Below are positions 1-11,002 of a DNA stretch of 64,000 nt, piece after piece; the first letter of the stretch is position 1, and each line of letters opens with the position of its first letter. This DNA comes from Brasenia schreberi. Taxonomy: Eukaryota > Streptophyta > Magnoliopsida > Nymphaeales > Cabombaceae. Both the position numbers and the translations under genes were made by a program. The stretch lies in contig JAYKKT010000048.1 of assembly GCA_036023115.1 (NCBI GenBank), positions 5,604,001 to 5,668,000 on the forward strand, in the 5' to 3' direction. The notes beneath the pieces are model-generated. The model was not told where the DNA came from and searched no databases. It saw only the letters and a program-made list of their open reading frames with translations.

Positions 1-23
1 TCATTTTTTATATTTTATGAAAT

Positions 24-41
24 ATTGACCAATCATTACTT
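24..41. repeat. Target-site duplication, left copy
   Basis: This 18-bp sequence is repeated at 291-308 with a single C-to-T difference and brackets the truncated RTE copy. Confidence 0.8.
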
Positions 42-290
42 ATTAAGATGGTTTGGACATATAGAAAGAAGATCAGAATTAGAACCAGTAAGAAGGTATG
101 AAAAACTAAATTTGGAAAGTATTAAAAGAGGTAGAGAACGACCACAAAAGTGTTGGAAAGAAACAATAAAGAATGATCTAGCTTATTGTGAGTTAAGTGC
201 TAATATGACACATGATAGAGCTCTGTGGAACAAAGAATCTATGTAGCCGACCCCCGTCTAGTATGAGAAAAGGCTTAGTTGTTGTTGTTC
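42..290 (+). mobile_element. 5'-truncated RTE-type LINE, 3' end only
   Basis: This is the C-terminal tail of an RTE-clade non-LTR retrotransposon ORF, with the LRWFGHIERR block and the GRERPQKCWKETIKND block, followed by a short 3' UTR ending in a GTT repeat at 278-289. It is flanked by an 18-bp direct repeat, 24-41 (ATTGACCAATCATTACTT) and 291-308 (one mismatch), which reads as the target-site duplication. Severe 5' truncation with a simple-repeat 3' tail is typical of RTE insertion by target-primed reverse transcription. It has no coding capacity of its own. Confidence 0.88.
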
Positions 291-308
291 ATTGACCAAT
301 TATTACTT
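291..308. repeat. Target-site duplication, right copy
   Basis: Right-hand copy of the 18-bp repeat at 24-41, directly after the GTT tail of the truncated RTE element. Confidence 0.8.
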
Positions 309-334
309 GATTAGTAGATACAAAGCTATTTTCT

Positions 335-1611
335 TTTCCAGTGTTACGAAGAGAAAGCTTAACCACCCAATATCAACTTTTAGTTATGGATTTACAAATA
401 AAAAAATGGACAAAGAAGAAAAGAGTGCATCGAGCTATTCAGACTAAATGGTGGAACCTCAAAAGCGAGAAAGAAGATATATTTAAATAGAAAGTTCTTC
501 AAGGATATGTTTGGAATTATGTTGGTACACCCTGTATGTGGAACAATATGGCTATACATATTAGGAAAGTAGCGAAAGATGTGAGGTGTATCTAAGGGAG
601 GTGTACCGGCACAAAAAGAAGCTCGATGGTGGAGTGAAGTAGTACAAAATAAAATCAAGGCAAAGAGGGCATGTTACAAATTATATTATGCTAAGAAAAC
701 TACTGAAACTTTAGAAGGTTATAAGAAAGCAAAGAAGGAAGCGAAAAAGGCCGTAAGTGAAGCAAAAACTAAAATTTGGGAGGACTTATATAAAAAACAT
801 AACTCAAAAGAGGGTGAAAGAGATATTTTTAGTATAGCTAGGGTTAGAGATAAGAAAACTAAAGATGTTAATTATGTTATATGCATAAAGGACGAGGATA
901 AAAAAATCTAGTGGCAAATGATGATATAAGAAATAGATGAAAAAAATATTTTTATAAGTTTTTTAATGAAAATAAAGATATTAGTATTAGCTTGAGAGAG
1001 TTAGCCAAATCATAAAAGTATATAAACCACAATTTCTAAGGACGTATTCAAAAGAATGAAGTCAAAGAGACTCTTAAACATATGAAGGATGGTAAATCAG
1101 TAGGACTTACAATATTTCTATAAAAGTTTGGAAAATACTAGGAGAAATAGGAATCACTTGCTCATAAGACTATTTAATGAAATATGGAGAAACTAAAAGA
1201 TGCCCGAGGAATGGAGAGCAAGTACACTTATACCCATATATAAGAACAAGGGAGACATTCAAAATTGTGCGAATTATTAAGGTATCAAGTTAATGAGCCA
1301 TACTATGAAATTGTGGGAAAGAATTATCGAACGTAGGTTAAGACAAGTATCAAGTACAACAAAAAGCTAATTTGGATTCATGCTAGGTAGATCTACTGTT
1401 GAAACGATTCACCTTTTGAGACGTCTTATGAAACATTTTAGAGTAAAAAAGAAAGACCTTCACATGATATTTATTGATCTAGAAAAAGCTTATGATAGGG
1501 TACCGAGGGAGGTTCTTTGAAAAACTTAAAAAAAAAAGAGGTATCCCATTGACATACATTAACCTTATAAAAGACATGTACGATAGTGCAAAAACATGTG
1601 TGAGGACTCAT
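335..1611 (+). mobile_element. RTE LINE relic, linker and reverse-transcriptase N-terminal half
   Basis: Conceptual translation across several frames gives RTE ORF2 sequence in order: the GESLTTQ-like block after the endonuclease, a lysine-rich linker (KKAKKEAKKAV near 735), the RT entry block (PEEWRASTLIPIYKNKGD near 1203), the LMSHTMKLWERIIERRLR block near 1294, and the [13 protein letters not shown] block near 1471. Many stops and frameshifts make it dead. It ends abruptly at about 1611, where the Tat-like LTR element begins. The segment with the catalytic ADD box is absent. RTE sequence resumes at 5265 but much nearer the 3' end, so several hundred bases of the LINE are missing. A homologous copy lies at 16546-17398. 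Confidence 0.85.
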
Positions 1612-4600
1612 CCGTAGACGTGAATTTTTATTTCAAAATCTTTTAGGATTTGAAATTAAACTCTCGAACTACGTCGCGTGCGCGAGCGTGCCAATTAGTT
1701 TACTTAAACTAACAAAGTTTGGTTTTCTGACTTTCGTAGACGATTGTGGAAAAGTGAGTTCTTTTCGACATAGGTCTTCTTGAACCGGCGCTCAAGAGTC
1801 AGCCTAGACGCTTGGAAAATGTCTGGAATTCGTTAAATTTGAAAAAACAAAAACCCGATTTTATAAGTTTCAGAATTTGTAACTAAGTTCCTGATTTCTG
1901 AAAATTTCAGGTTCTGCACATTACAGAATACGTTCTGTTTCAAAGACATGTTCTCTGTTTTTTTTTTAAATACTTATGAGTCTGCAAAAATACTAAAAAT
2001 TTTACAGAAGCAAGATACACGTGCAGAAGCAGGAAATATTTTTATTTTGTACTTTACTTCTATAAATCTTGAGAATTAAATCTGTGACCGAAGACTGTTC
2101 AGAGTCTCAGAAAAACGGGCATATCTGCAATCAGAGATCCAAATCCAGTAAATTTTGTTTTGTTGGAAAACCCCGAATGTTAGATTTCCAAAGAATCAAT
2201 TTTCATGCAATTTCATTCAGTATTTACAAAGATATGAGCAAAATAACAAACAACTATTTCTGAACGTTCTGTTTCTGCAAAACAACATCTCGTTTCGCTC
2301 AAGTTCACGGATTCGGATTTAATTAACTAGGCAAACGACTACATAAAATCTTCAAAATTTTATCAAATAATCCCTAACATGTCTATATTGGACGTGCAAA
2401 ACAACAACTTAATTGGATCAGTTGTTCGTTTGAAACAAATCCGTGTTCAGGTGTGTGCAGTCATGTGTTTTAAAAGTTCAGATTTGCAGAAAATTTCAGA
2501 CGTGTTTTCTTGATCATTTGAAACACTTTTCAACCTGTAACCAATCCTAAAATTCGTAAGGATCACAGAGGTATATTGTTTTTATCATGTTCATGGATAA
2601 ACATGCACATTTTGCATCAGCATTGATCACAAACACGATATTGAGTTCAGTCCTCGTACAGTCTTCTATTACCAAATGATTTTTGAAAACTCTACTTTTC
2701 ATAAAGTATCAATTCTCTAATTTAGGGTCACACAATCCATCTTTGGTCCTTCTTTCTAGAAATTCAAAAGAGATCTATTTTCAAAATATTTTCAAATGAA
2801 ATTTAAAGTAGACCCTATACATAGTATTGGGCATTTATAGAATCTACCAAATTTCTTCCCTCAACATCAACTTACCACTATTGATTTTATGATGCCCTTT
2901 TGCAACGTAGGGATCATCCTTGTGGGCCGCCATCTTCCAATGGAGTGTGGGCCTTTTATGGATGGATTATAACATGTAAAATGTATTCCTATAATATGAT
3001 GGAAATACATGCTTTATGGAATGATGTATACATTCAACCTCTATGAAATATATTTAAGGAATAACATCTCAATGCCCCTAGTTTGGAGGGAATGGCATGA
3101 GCATTCATATACCATAGCCGATCCCTAATGTGGCATGAATGATTTTCAATATGATGCATGATTTTAATTCTTGGCATTGCATGATATGATCCTAGTCCTC
3201 GATGTATCTTGTGTTAGGTTAACTCCCTAATTGATTTATAGAAAATCCCTACCTACACACTTTGAAGATTTTTCCAAATAAAAGATTTTATGGAATTTAG
3301 AAAGCTTGGAGGCTTGACCATCCTCATGGATGAGAGGATCTTCCTCCTTGCTTTAATCACTCTCAAGTTTTTGATTTATAGGAAAGTATTATGGATAAGA
3401 GAAGAAGACATTTCTAAATCTAATTTTTGTTTTTGATTTTGGAAAACAAGATTTTTGGGGTTTTCAATTTTTTTTTATTTTTTGGATTTTTCAAAACAAC
3501 TAGTATAAGGGAAATCATGCAAAACTTTCTTTTAGAATTTTGATTTTTGCAGATTTTTTTGGGTTTTTCTATTTTTTTTGGATTTTTTTCAATGAAAATG
3601 GGTCTTCTATCAAACCTGCAAAGAAAACAGAGATAGATTTGTCCGATTTTTTCTATTTTTATTCATGGGGTTTTACTATCCTAAAATTCTTGCAAATTTA
3701 TTTCTAGTGGGCTAGTGTGTGTAGGTGTTGTTCCTAAAATTTTAGCACATTTGGATCTCGTATCAGATAATTAAAATCGAAACAATCTAAGTATGCAGAT
3801 GCTGAAAACAGAATTTTGGATTCATAGAACATACATACAATGCATACTCACCCGAATTTAAATTGCAACAGCCCAGCAACACTAAGCAAATTACTGAAGG
3901 AAAATGAAAATAAATATGTATATTAGCTTAAGCATAGAGGGAGATAGAGAGTATAGAGTGTTTATAGAATATATTGGGGTAGAATCGCATAATCAAACAA
4001 GTAGAATGCATGTGTGTGAGAGTGAAAATTCAGCAAGATAATGGAAATTTATCAAATCTAATCACTATTACGACGTGGGGAGAGACAATGCTCTATTAAT
4101 ACAACCCCATTTCAATTGAATCAATGTAAAAAAAAGATTAAGAACAAATGATGAAATACTTACAGAATTTGTATCCAATCGACCGAAATTCCAAGAGTGG
4201 AATCCGACATTCTTCCTTCTTCTTTGCTTCTCACTCTCTTGCACTCAAGCCTACTTCTACCCCACTCTCTTTCCCTCTTTCCTAAGCCTTTTGCAGCCCA
4301 CAACTTTTGTTGTGCAGGACCTCCTTTTTCACCCCAAGATCAACCCCTAGCTAGCCCCCCAATTGATGAAAGATAGAAAGCATTCCTCCAAAATTTCCAA
4401 GATGGAGAACCGGACCCCCTCCTTGGCCCTTTTTATAGGCCAAGGGGCTGATTCTAGGCCCTTCTTTGGGGTGGGCTAGATCAGCCTCTTGTTCCCTTCT
4501 TGATCCACTTGGTGGTCCCCTCCATGATGGCATGGACCAGCCCCATGTGGGCTGGTTCCAAGACTTGGATCGGCCTTGGTCTTGATCAAGTTGGGTGCCT

Positions 4601-5264
4601 CCTTTAGCTTGGCCGGTTGCACCATGTTGGCTGGCCCATAGTGCTATGAGATCAACCCATTTTGGCTTGATCATATGATTTGATCATGGCCTTACAAATT
4701 GAATTCTGTAAGCTCCATTCCCTTCATGATGGTATGGACTAGGTGAGTTAGGCCTTGCTTAAACTCCATCGTGCTCTCTTGATTGGCCGGCCCATGAGCT
4801 TGATTTGTTGTTGGCTCGATCCCATGATGAACTTTGGTGATGCTTTAAACTTTTTGAATCCATATTAGTTGATATAATATGGTTCATTTTGGCCATGCAT
4901 ATGTAGTTGAATTACATCTTTTGATTTGGGCTAATTCATCATAAGCTCGACTCGTGCCTTTGAATTGCCTTGATTCATCTGATGAAGTTTGATTCAATCC
5001 ACACTTCTGGTTCAATTCACCCATGATCTTTATTTGTTTCTGATAGGCTTCAATCTTGCTTTGATCTGGATAAGCATGGCCCACCCTTTGTTTCGAAATC
5101 CATGGGTTGTTTAATCTTGAATTTAAAATCTTTATTTTAAAATATTCCCAAAAAGACTTAACTTTAAAAAGTTGGGGTTTTTGAATTTAAAGGTTCATAA
5201 AGGCTTTAAATTGACTTTCGAGATTTAGGAATTTTTTAAACGTTTTAAATTTTGGGTGTTTACA
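1612..5264 (-). mobile_element. Tat-like LTR element A, coding-less deletion derivative
   Basis: The plus-strand left end (CGTAGACGTGAATTTTTA) and right end (TTTGGGTGTTTACA) match the termini of the other Tat-like LTRs in this window, which are TGTAGAC and TGTTTACA on this strand. About 1612-2570 is one LTR and about 3631-5264 is the other, truncated inside. The roughly 1 kb between them matches only non-coding internal DNA of the outer element: 2640-3200 resembles 43340-43770, and 3230-3630 resembles 52880-53410. No gag, pol or primer-binding site survives. I see no target-site duplication, and the flanking RTE pieces are not adjacent in an intact RTE, so flanking DNA was lost or rearranged. 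Confidence 0.75.
4431..4437 (-). promoter_or_regulatory. LTR TATA box inside an inverted repeat (element A)
   Basis: On the minus strand this reads TATAAAA within CCTTGGCCTATAAAAAGG. Perfect 8-base inverted arms (CCTTGGCC at 4421-4428 and GGCCAAGG at 4438-4445) flank it. The same arrangement occurs in the other Tat-like LTRs here, which supports an LTR core promoter. Confidence 0.65.
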
Positions 5265-5606
5265 TAAATGAAATTGTTAGAATGGATGTATGGTCACACT
5301 AGAAAAGACTATATTTGTGATAAGGTGTGAGAAACTAAATGACAATGGTACAAAGAGATGATAAAATAAAATAATTTAAGATGGTTTGGATACATGGATG
5401 GATGATCAAAAGAAGCTCTCATAATAAGGTGTGAGCAACTAAATGATGAATATGTTAAAAAGAGGAAGAGGAAGAGTGCAAGAGTGTACGAAGGGAGTAT
5501 AAAGTATGATCTAGCTTTTTGTGAGTTAAACTGATATTTGAAATCCAGGAATACATGTAGTCGACATCATCTAGTATGAAAAAAGGCATAGTTATTGTTG
5601 TTGTAT
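5265..5606 (+). mobile_element. RTE LINE relic, 3' end
   Basis: Frameshifted translation gives the EMKLLEWMYGHTRKD-like block, then LRWFGYMDG and a degenerate copy of the C-terminal tail, ending with the GTTATTGTTGTTG tail at about 5591-5604. It probably belongs with the RTE fragment at 335-1611 on the other side of LTR element A, with the intervening RTE segment deleted. Confidence 0.75.
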
Positions 5607-6815
5607 TTAACAATAGTTTTGAATAATCTATTAATTAGTGAAGTAATATTCGTAATATTATTTATATAACAATTTAAGTAATTTTAGTAATATTACAATA
5701 TTAATTTTAGAAATGTCATTGTTGAATAACAATGTAACTATTTTATTAATACATTAAAATAAATATTATTATAGAAACAAATCCATGACAACAATTTGTA
5801 GGCCATACACACAACTTAGTTACGACTTCGCTTTCCTTTTTTAGATGATTATGTGCAGTGTCAAACTAGGAGTGATGCCTTTACATTATCTGCATTCGTG
5901 TAAAAATACTACAAAACATGGTGTCCACAAAGAAAACAATAAAAACATAGGGACCAAGTTACAAAAACATAAAACTATGGGATACTTTTGTAAAGTTTTC
6001 GCTTAATTTTATCAAATGGTGAGATGAAATAGTTGATAAAGCACACTAAGAGCGATAACTTTCTTGGCTTAGGGGATTCAATTCACAAAGTGACGATCAG
6101 TTTGATACCTGATGTATCCCGGATCTTCTTTCAGGATCTATCTCAGATTTGAAGACTTGAAGATCTAATTCTGATCCAAATCCATATTTGGAATCCAAAG
6201 TTCATTGAGATCCAAAGTCTAATTTGTATCTTGCAAATGAAGATCAAGAGTCCATTTCAAAAAGGAATCCAACTATCCATATTTAGAAAGATATTTGAAG
6301 AGCTTAATTGAAGGATGATTCTAACATTTAAAGCTAAAGTTATCTAAAAACATTTAAAGTCAACTTTTTTGGTTTTCTAAATCTCTCAGATTCTTTATCT
6401 CATTGAGTTTCTTATTTATGTAGGAGTCTACTCATACCAAATATAACTGAGTTCATAAATCAACTTCATATCTTGTAATTGAAATATGTTTTTAATGGAT
6501 TGATCTTCTATTGGGTTCTTGGTTTTTGGTTATTGCTTTCTTTACCGTTAGTTGTCATGTCCTAAGCTAGATGTGGCTTAGGCTCAATCAAACCGCACCC
6601 TCGTTCGTGTTGACTAAACATGCTTAACTTTGACTGGCAATCTCTCTCTCATCTCTTACCGAAACCCTAGCGAATATATCAACCAATCTTGATGGCATGG
6701 TTGAAATTTGAAAGAACATAACAAGCATGTGACATGCCAAGAATAATAGACTCACCCTATATATAACCTTATTCTTGTAATTATTTGGATTCGATTTTTC
6801 TGATTTCAACCTGAT
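5607..6815. other. Intergenic DNA, no gene recognised
   Basis: 5620-5780 is very AT-rich with repeated AATAATATT-like motifs. 6100-6330 is rich in GATCT and TCCAAA words. No open frame with recognisable protein similarity was seen on either strand. Confidence 0.5.
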
Positions 6816-6819
6816 ATAT

Positions 6820-6985
6820 TTTGAGATTGGGTTTGCCATATGAGACACGGTGTACCCACCGTCATGGAAAAGACCCAACTTGTTCCCGCCCTGTATGATA
6901 ACAAGGCGGATGTGGGGCACAAAATCGAGTTGTGTATGGGTGGGCAGAGACATACTTGTCCTGCCCCATTGCCATCCCTGGATCT
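6820..6985 (-). mobile_element. Possible hAT-type non-autonomous fragment
   Basis: The minus strand begins with GGATGGCAATGGGGCAGG at about 6979, followed by GGTGGG/GGGCAG-rich sequence and a block translating as LGLFHDGGYTVSHMANP. Ends beginning with AGGGATGGCAAT and rich in such motifs are common in plant hAT-type non-autonomous elements. I could not find the other terminus or a target-site duplication, so this is a tentative call from composition and one end. Confidence 0.3.
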
Positions 6986-7082
6986 GCTGCAGAATCTAGT
7001 TCAGTTAGGTGCATGCCAATCTTAAGATAAAAGGTAAGATGATGACTACTGAAAGTCTAGCATAGCTTACCAAGAAGGAAAT

Positions 7083-7178
7083 GTATTGTTTTGATATGAA
7101 TAACATTCCTTTCTAAAATAAAACAATCCTGTATTGTTTTGATATGAATAACATTCCTTTCTAGAATAAAACAATCCT
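7083..7178. repeat. 48-bp tandem duplication
   Basis: Two adjacent 48-bp units (7083-7130 and 7131-7178) starting GTATTGTTTTGATATGAA differ at one base, CTAAAAT versus CTAGAAT. This is a young local duplication in non-coding DNA. Confidence 0.9.
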
Positions 7179-7338
7179 TTTTCCATTCTAGCAAAAAAAG
7201 TGCATCCTTTTATTGTGACATGATGAAGGAAAGCCAAATAGAATCCACAATCGGTGGGAGTATTTCTTGAGTTCTCACATTGTTTTCATTCATTAAAATC
7301 TCCCTCCAAAATAGTATTCGCAAATACTTCCACGTCCT

Positions 7339-7719
7339 CTACACTGATACCGACAGAAATTGTTGGAGGCGCATAAGTTCCACAACACCCTCTTTCCCTT
7401 CTGCCCTCACCTTCATGCTTGTTGAGACTCTTATGTTAGGACCCTCACGGCACTTTTCCAAGCACTTGCACTGTGATACAATTCCATTGGCACCTAGACT
7501 TCTCCTGAATGCCTCCAACAAATCCTCCGCTCCCTACTTCCTGCACTTTTTTCCCGTGCAGATCTCCACCTGGCCAAGTAGAACCTGCTTTGCTTCCTTA
7601 ACAAAGACAGACAGATTTAAGGAAAAGTTGGCACTTCTTCGACCAGTGTTAGTACGCTTCATTCTATCTACTTTATAAAACAGAGCTATCATGCCATCTC
7701 GTTCAGCGGGTAGCGGCAA
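7339..7719 (-). pseudogene. Thioredoxin-fold [2Fe-2S] domain protein, DGAT3-like, with nonsense codon
   Basis: One minus-strand frame, broken by a single TAG at 7534-7536, encodes QVEICTGKKCRK, then after the stop GAEDLLEAFRRSLGANG and SQCKCLEKCREGPNIRV. The paired C-x4-C and C-x3-C cysteines in that spacing, with the KCREGPNIRV ending, match the thioredoxin-like [2Fe-2S] domain found at the C-terminus of plant soluble diacylglycerol acyltransferase 3 and related plastid proteins. The frame then runs about 30 codons to a stop at 7339-7341. The TAG lies where family members usually have a small residue before GAE or GGE, so a single-base nonsense change is likely. The domain is otherwise well kept, so decay is recent or the stop is a sequence error. 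The upstream exons are unclear. The frame at 10022-10441 on the same strand is a candidate but is unproven. Confidence 0.6.
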
Positions 7720-9015
7720 GAAATTGAAAGAGATGTAAACTATGAAGCTTCACATTGCCTAATGATACAATGTAGTTTTTGAGATGATTATTCAAATAGC
7801 TCTTTAAGACTGAATCATCAATGCAGCATATGGCTAAGAAAAGTATAAAGAGAACATCAGTTGACATGTTTATCAGACATTTGTGGAAGGTGGCAATTGA
7901 ACATCCGGGTTCATTTTTTCTGATTTTTTAAAAATAAAAGTCGTTCGTGTATCCGCCTTAATTTTATGCAAGTACTCAAAATGGAAATTCCGAACTGAAT
8001 CCTGGAGTTTGAGCCGATTCAAGTTCAGCCACTTGGAGAAAAGATGCCATTAGTGGTGGAGTTTTGCACGTGTTTGTTGAAGCATTATTTGGATTGAAAG
8101 CACTCTCTCTCATGCGAGCAGTTGCCGTTTGTCGTTGAATCTTCTTAGCATGGAGATCATTAGGAGGGTTTCAGCAGAGGAAAACAAGAGTGCAGTATGG
8201 ACTCACATAGATTTCAATTTATCACACCTTTTCTGCTCCTTTATAGATGTATAGAGCTTTTGTACCCATGGATCCGACTTCATGAGAGTAGAAGCAGCCC
8301 AATCAGGTTGTTTCGTAGGATTTCTTTAACAGCAATTAAAGTACTTTATTGCAATATTTTTCTGAAATTAATCGGAAATAACTCTTGAACCTCAGGCCAA
8401 ATGTGGCCATTAAGTCCAGGAGTCATCAAGTAGCTGTTTTTTCTCTTTTGCCGTTTTTTGGTCATGTACTTTACTCTTATACATGGCATAACATGTGTTG
8501 GTTACCATTGTGTTTACCATACTGGGTTTGCTTTGACATCTGAATGCATGCATTACCCTACTAAAGTTTTTACTGAACATACTCGACTCGTGAGACATCA
8601 CGTCCTAGAATGAAAGGTCCACGACTTACGCACATTCTTGATCACCAATTGAGTGAAGAAGACAGAATTATACTCTAATGGTAGTAATACTAACAATATA
8701 TTTGTAATACCAATTAAAAAAGAAAGAATAATCCTATGGCATAGATAGATGATTTAAACTTGTGGTTTTCCAAACCAAAGGTCAAATTGTCAAGGATGAG
8801 CAGCGGTAGTTGCATCCTATCCTCTCATCAAAAGTGGAATCCAAGGTTTTCCCTACGTTATCTTCACAGTGTTAATCAAGATAAAATGATGCCAAATTCT
8901 GCTGTCCGAGTAGGTGAAAAAAGTCGGACATTAATGTACTTTTAACAAAGTTTTACACAAAACCAGTCCCCCATTCTGGTTTTTCTACTAGTGTGTGGTC
9001 CGGTTGGCACCCCCT

Positions 9016-9024
<9 letters not shown>

Positions 9025-9052
<28 letters not shown>
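9025..9052. repeat. (CT)n microsatellite
   Basis: An uninterrupted CT run, preceded by a C-rich tract from 9011 and followed by CCCCCC and a CA run. Confidence 0.95.
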
Positions 9053-9054
<2 letters not shown>

Positions 9055-9154
9055 CCCCACACACACAAGTTGTTCGTGAAGGTGCGCCTAACCTCATTCC
9101 ATACCCTATGGCCTCTGGGAAGTGAGAACTACTTCATCAATATATAAATATAAA

Positions 9155-9180
9155 TATAAAATAAATAAATAAATAAATAA

Positions 9181-9224
<44 letters not shown>
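9155..9224. repeat. (AAAT)n then (TA)n microsatellite
   Basis: An AAAT tetranucleotide run passes directly into about 40 bases of alternating TA. Confidence 0.95.
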
Positions 9225-9228
<4 letters not shown>

Positions 9229-9667
9229 ACGCCCTCGGTATCATACTTGTGGCCTTCAATTTGAAGGTTCTTTCTAGTTTACCTGTAGCTAGGAGGATAG
9301 CAGCTTTTTGTGTTGAAAGATTGCATGCCTGTGCATCGAAATGAGACCTGTTTTACGCATGCGTGTGATGTGCATGTCTATTTTATTTTTCTTTTCTCAT
9401 GCAATATTCTCTCTATATATAATTATGCGTCATATATAATCGGATGTAATTCACCAATTACTGGTTGCAACTTTTAGTACCTTCAAATACTCCATTTTAA
9501 AAAACTGTTTTTTTACCAATCAAAACTACAACCTCAATCCTAAAAATATTTATATATATATATAAAGGGTTTTATGTTTTTTTAAGTAGTGTTGCTAGCA
9601 ACAAAAACGTGGTTCTGTAAAGTGGAGAAATAGTGAAAGGTAAGAAAAGAAGACAGCTGGTCGATGG

Positions 9668-9749
9668 AGAAAATAGTGTTTTTAGGATTGTCAATTAGAT
9701 ATTAGATGGTCCAAAAACACTATTTTCTTGGGGAGAAAATAGTGTTTTT
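9668..9749. repeat. Three-arm inverted/direct repeat (hairpin)
   Basis: AGAAAATAGTGTTTTT at 9668-9683 is followed by its exact reverse complement at 9713-9728 and by a third, direct copy at 9734-9749. The middle arm can pair with either neighbour, giving a 16-bp perfect stem with a loop of 29 or about 5 bases. It may be a remnant of a small inverted-repeat element. Confidence 0.85.
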
Positions 9750-10021
9750 TTAAGAACCATGTGATATTACGCATAATATATATATATATATATATGACTT
9801 CAGCATCTCCTTCGGTATAATGATGGACCATCTAATGGTCAAACTCAAACGTGAAATTTTGGTCGCACAGACTTGTCACCAATTTAATTCCATTTTAATA
9901 CTCCGTATAAACAACACTTTCAACTCACCACGAGATCTTAATCGGCCATGTTCTCCAAGAAAAGGACCTTTATTTTCTTCCAAAAGTAAAAGAAAAATGA
10001 GAGCAAAAGGCTCAATCTCAC

Positions 10022-10441
10022 CGACGTTATCTTGGGGCTGAGCTCTTCCATTGAACCATCCTCCTCCGAGACGCCAGAAGTGCTGACGGCGTAGTCCTGC
10101 AGGACCTCTTCCGAGTACCTTATCAACCATCTTTTCCCCTCAGACACGAAATCATTTGCATTCTCCTCCGTGGAGATCAACCAACCGAATTGCCACCTCA
10201 TGGATCTGCCGAAACGGAGCTGATTGGAGACGCTAAATGAGACGCCACTGTGTCCATCCAAAAGGGTGGCCGCGCGCACACTGCTGGCAGAGATCTTTGC
10301 TCCAACACAATGCAGTGAACCCATAGATAGAGTACTCCTTTCTGCACACTTGACATATATCGCCGGCCTGCCCGAATTCGTGCATTTCCCGGCGTTCGGG
10401 ATGCCGAATTTAATCCTTCTGCCCACCCCAAAGGCTTCCAT
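10022..10441 (-). CDS. Hypothetical protein, probable first exon
   Basis: The frame opens at ATG 10441 (MEAFGVGRRIK) and runs exactly 140 codons to a good plant splice donor, GTCG|GTGAGATT, whose GT begins at 10021. Just upstream of the ATG is a CT/T-rich leader. The N-terminal third is rich in Arg, Lys, Ser and Ala with few acids, as in plastid transit peptides. The C-terminal third is acidic (STSGVSEEDGSMEELSP). I do not recognise the family. It lies upstream of, and in the same orientation as, the [2Fe-2S] domain remnant at 7339-7719, so the two could be first and last exons of one gene, as DGAT3-like proteins have a plastid or cytosolic N-terminal extension. That link is inference only. 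The coding-like composition and the donor make a real exon plausible. Confidence 0.4.
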
Positions 10442-10444
10442 CCT

Positions 10445-11002
10445 CAAAAAAAAGAAGCAGAGAGAGAGAGGGAGAGAATCCAATTCGTTTGAAGTTAGCA
10501 GCCGTTTATATCTCCTCTTGAAACTCGGAATTACCCACATACGGCTGAAACACTGTCGTGCGAATCCAATTAAATTCAGTGGGTTTTCCTGTTCTATTCC
10601 ATGTAGGTCCGTTGACTGGTAGGCACAATTAGGATCCGAACTTTTGCGTCAAATCGTTTAACCTCAACCAGGGGCTGACGAATTTTTAAAACCTTTTAGA
10701 AATATTTTCATTGTATAAATCTTCCAGTGGGCAGAATTTGATTTAGTCGATTATCTAAATACGTCTAGGTAGTTATTCAATTCAAGCACCAACTCCCAAA
10801 CATTACCAAAATACAAGCTTTTTTTCCTTGAGAGGCATTATAAAGTCAATTTCCCTATAGGGAAAGGGTTCAACTAAATTGCCTCCATATGAAGCAAGCC
10901 TGGAAACACACCCTCTAATTCTAGTTAGACATAGCCACTTTTAGGAAAACCGTAAACCACCAGTTTCAGCTTTCCCCGTTCAATCAGATGGTCCACCATT
11001 GA
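10445..11002. other. Intergenic DNA, nothing recognised
   Basis: This sits between the start of the hypothetical exon and the truncated end of the PPR pseudogene. A CT-rich leader and possible promoter region of the minus-strand exon occupy the first 100 bases. No other feature was found. Confidence 0.4.

Larger units (their letters stand above)
7740..9810. other. Non-coding stretch with microsatellites
   Basis: I recognise no protein or RNA gene. It contains a CT microsatellite at 9025-9052 next to a C-rich tract and a CA run, an AAAT run and TA microsatellite at 9155-9224, and a hairpin-forming repeat at 9668-9749. It may be the intron or intergenic DNA between the two minus-strand gene remnants on either side. 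Confidence 0.45.

Noticed and set aside
1607..5269. Target-site duplication for Tat-like element A
   Set aside because: Flanks TCATC and TAAAT differ, and flanking RTE segments are not contiguous in an intact RTE.
9001..9230. Possible CRISPR-like or regularly spaced array
   Set aside because: Only simple di- and tetranucleotide repeats, no conserved repeat with unique spacers. Plant nuclear DNA is not expected to carry CRISPR arrays.
10224..10622. Plus-strand frame of 132 codons
   Set aside because: It is antisense to the better exon candidate at 10022-10441, which has a start, composition and splice donor. This frame has neither domain nor context.
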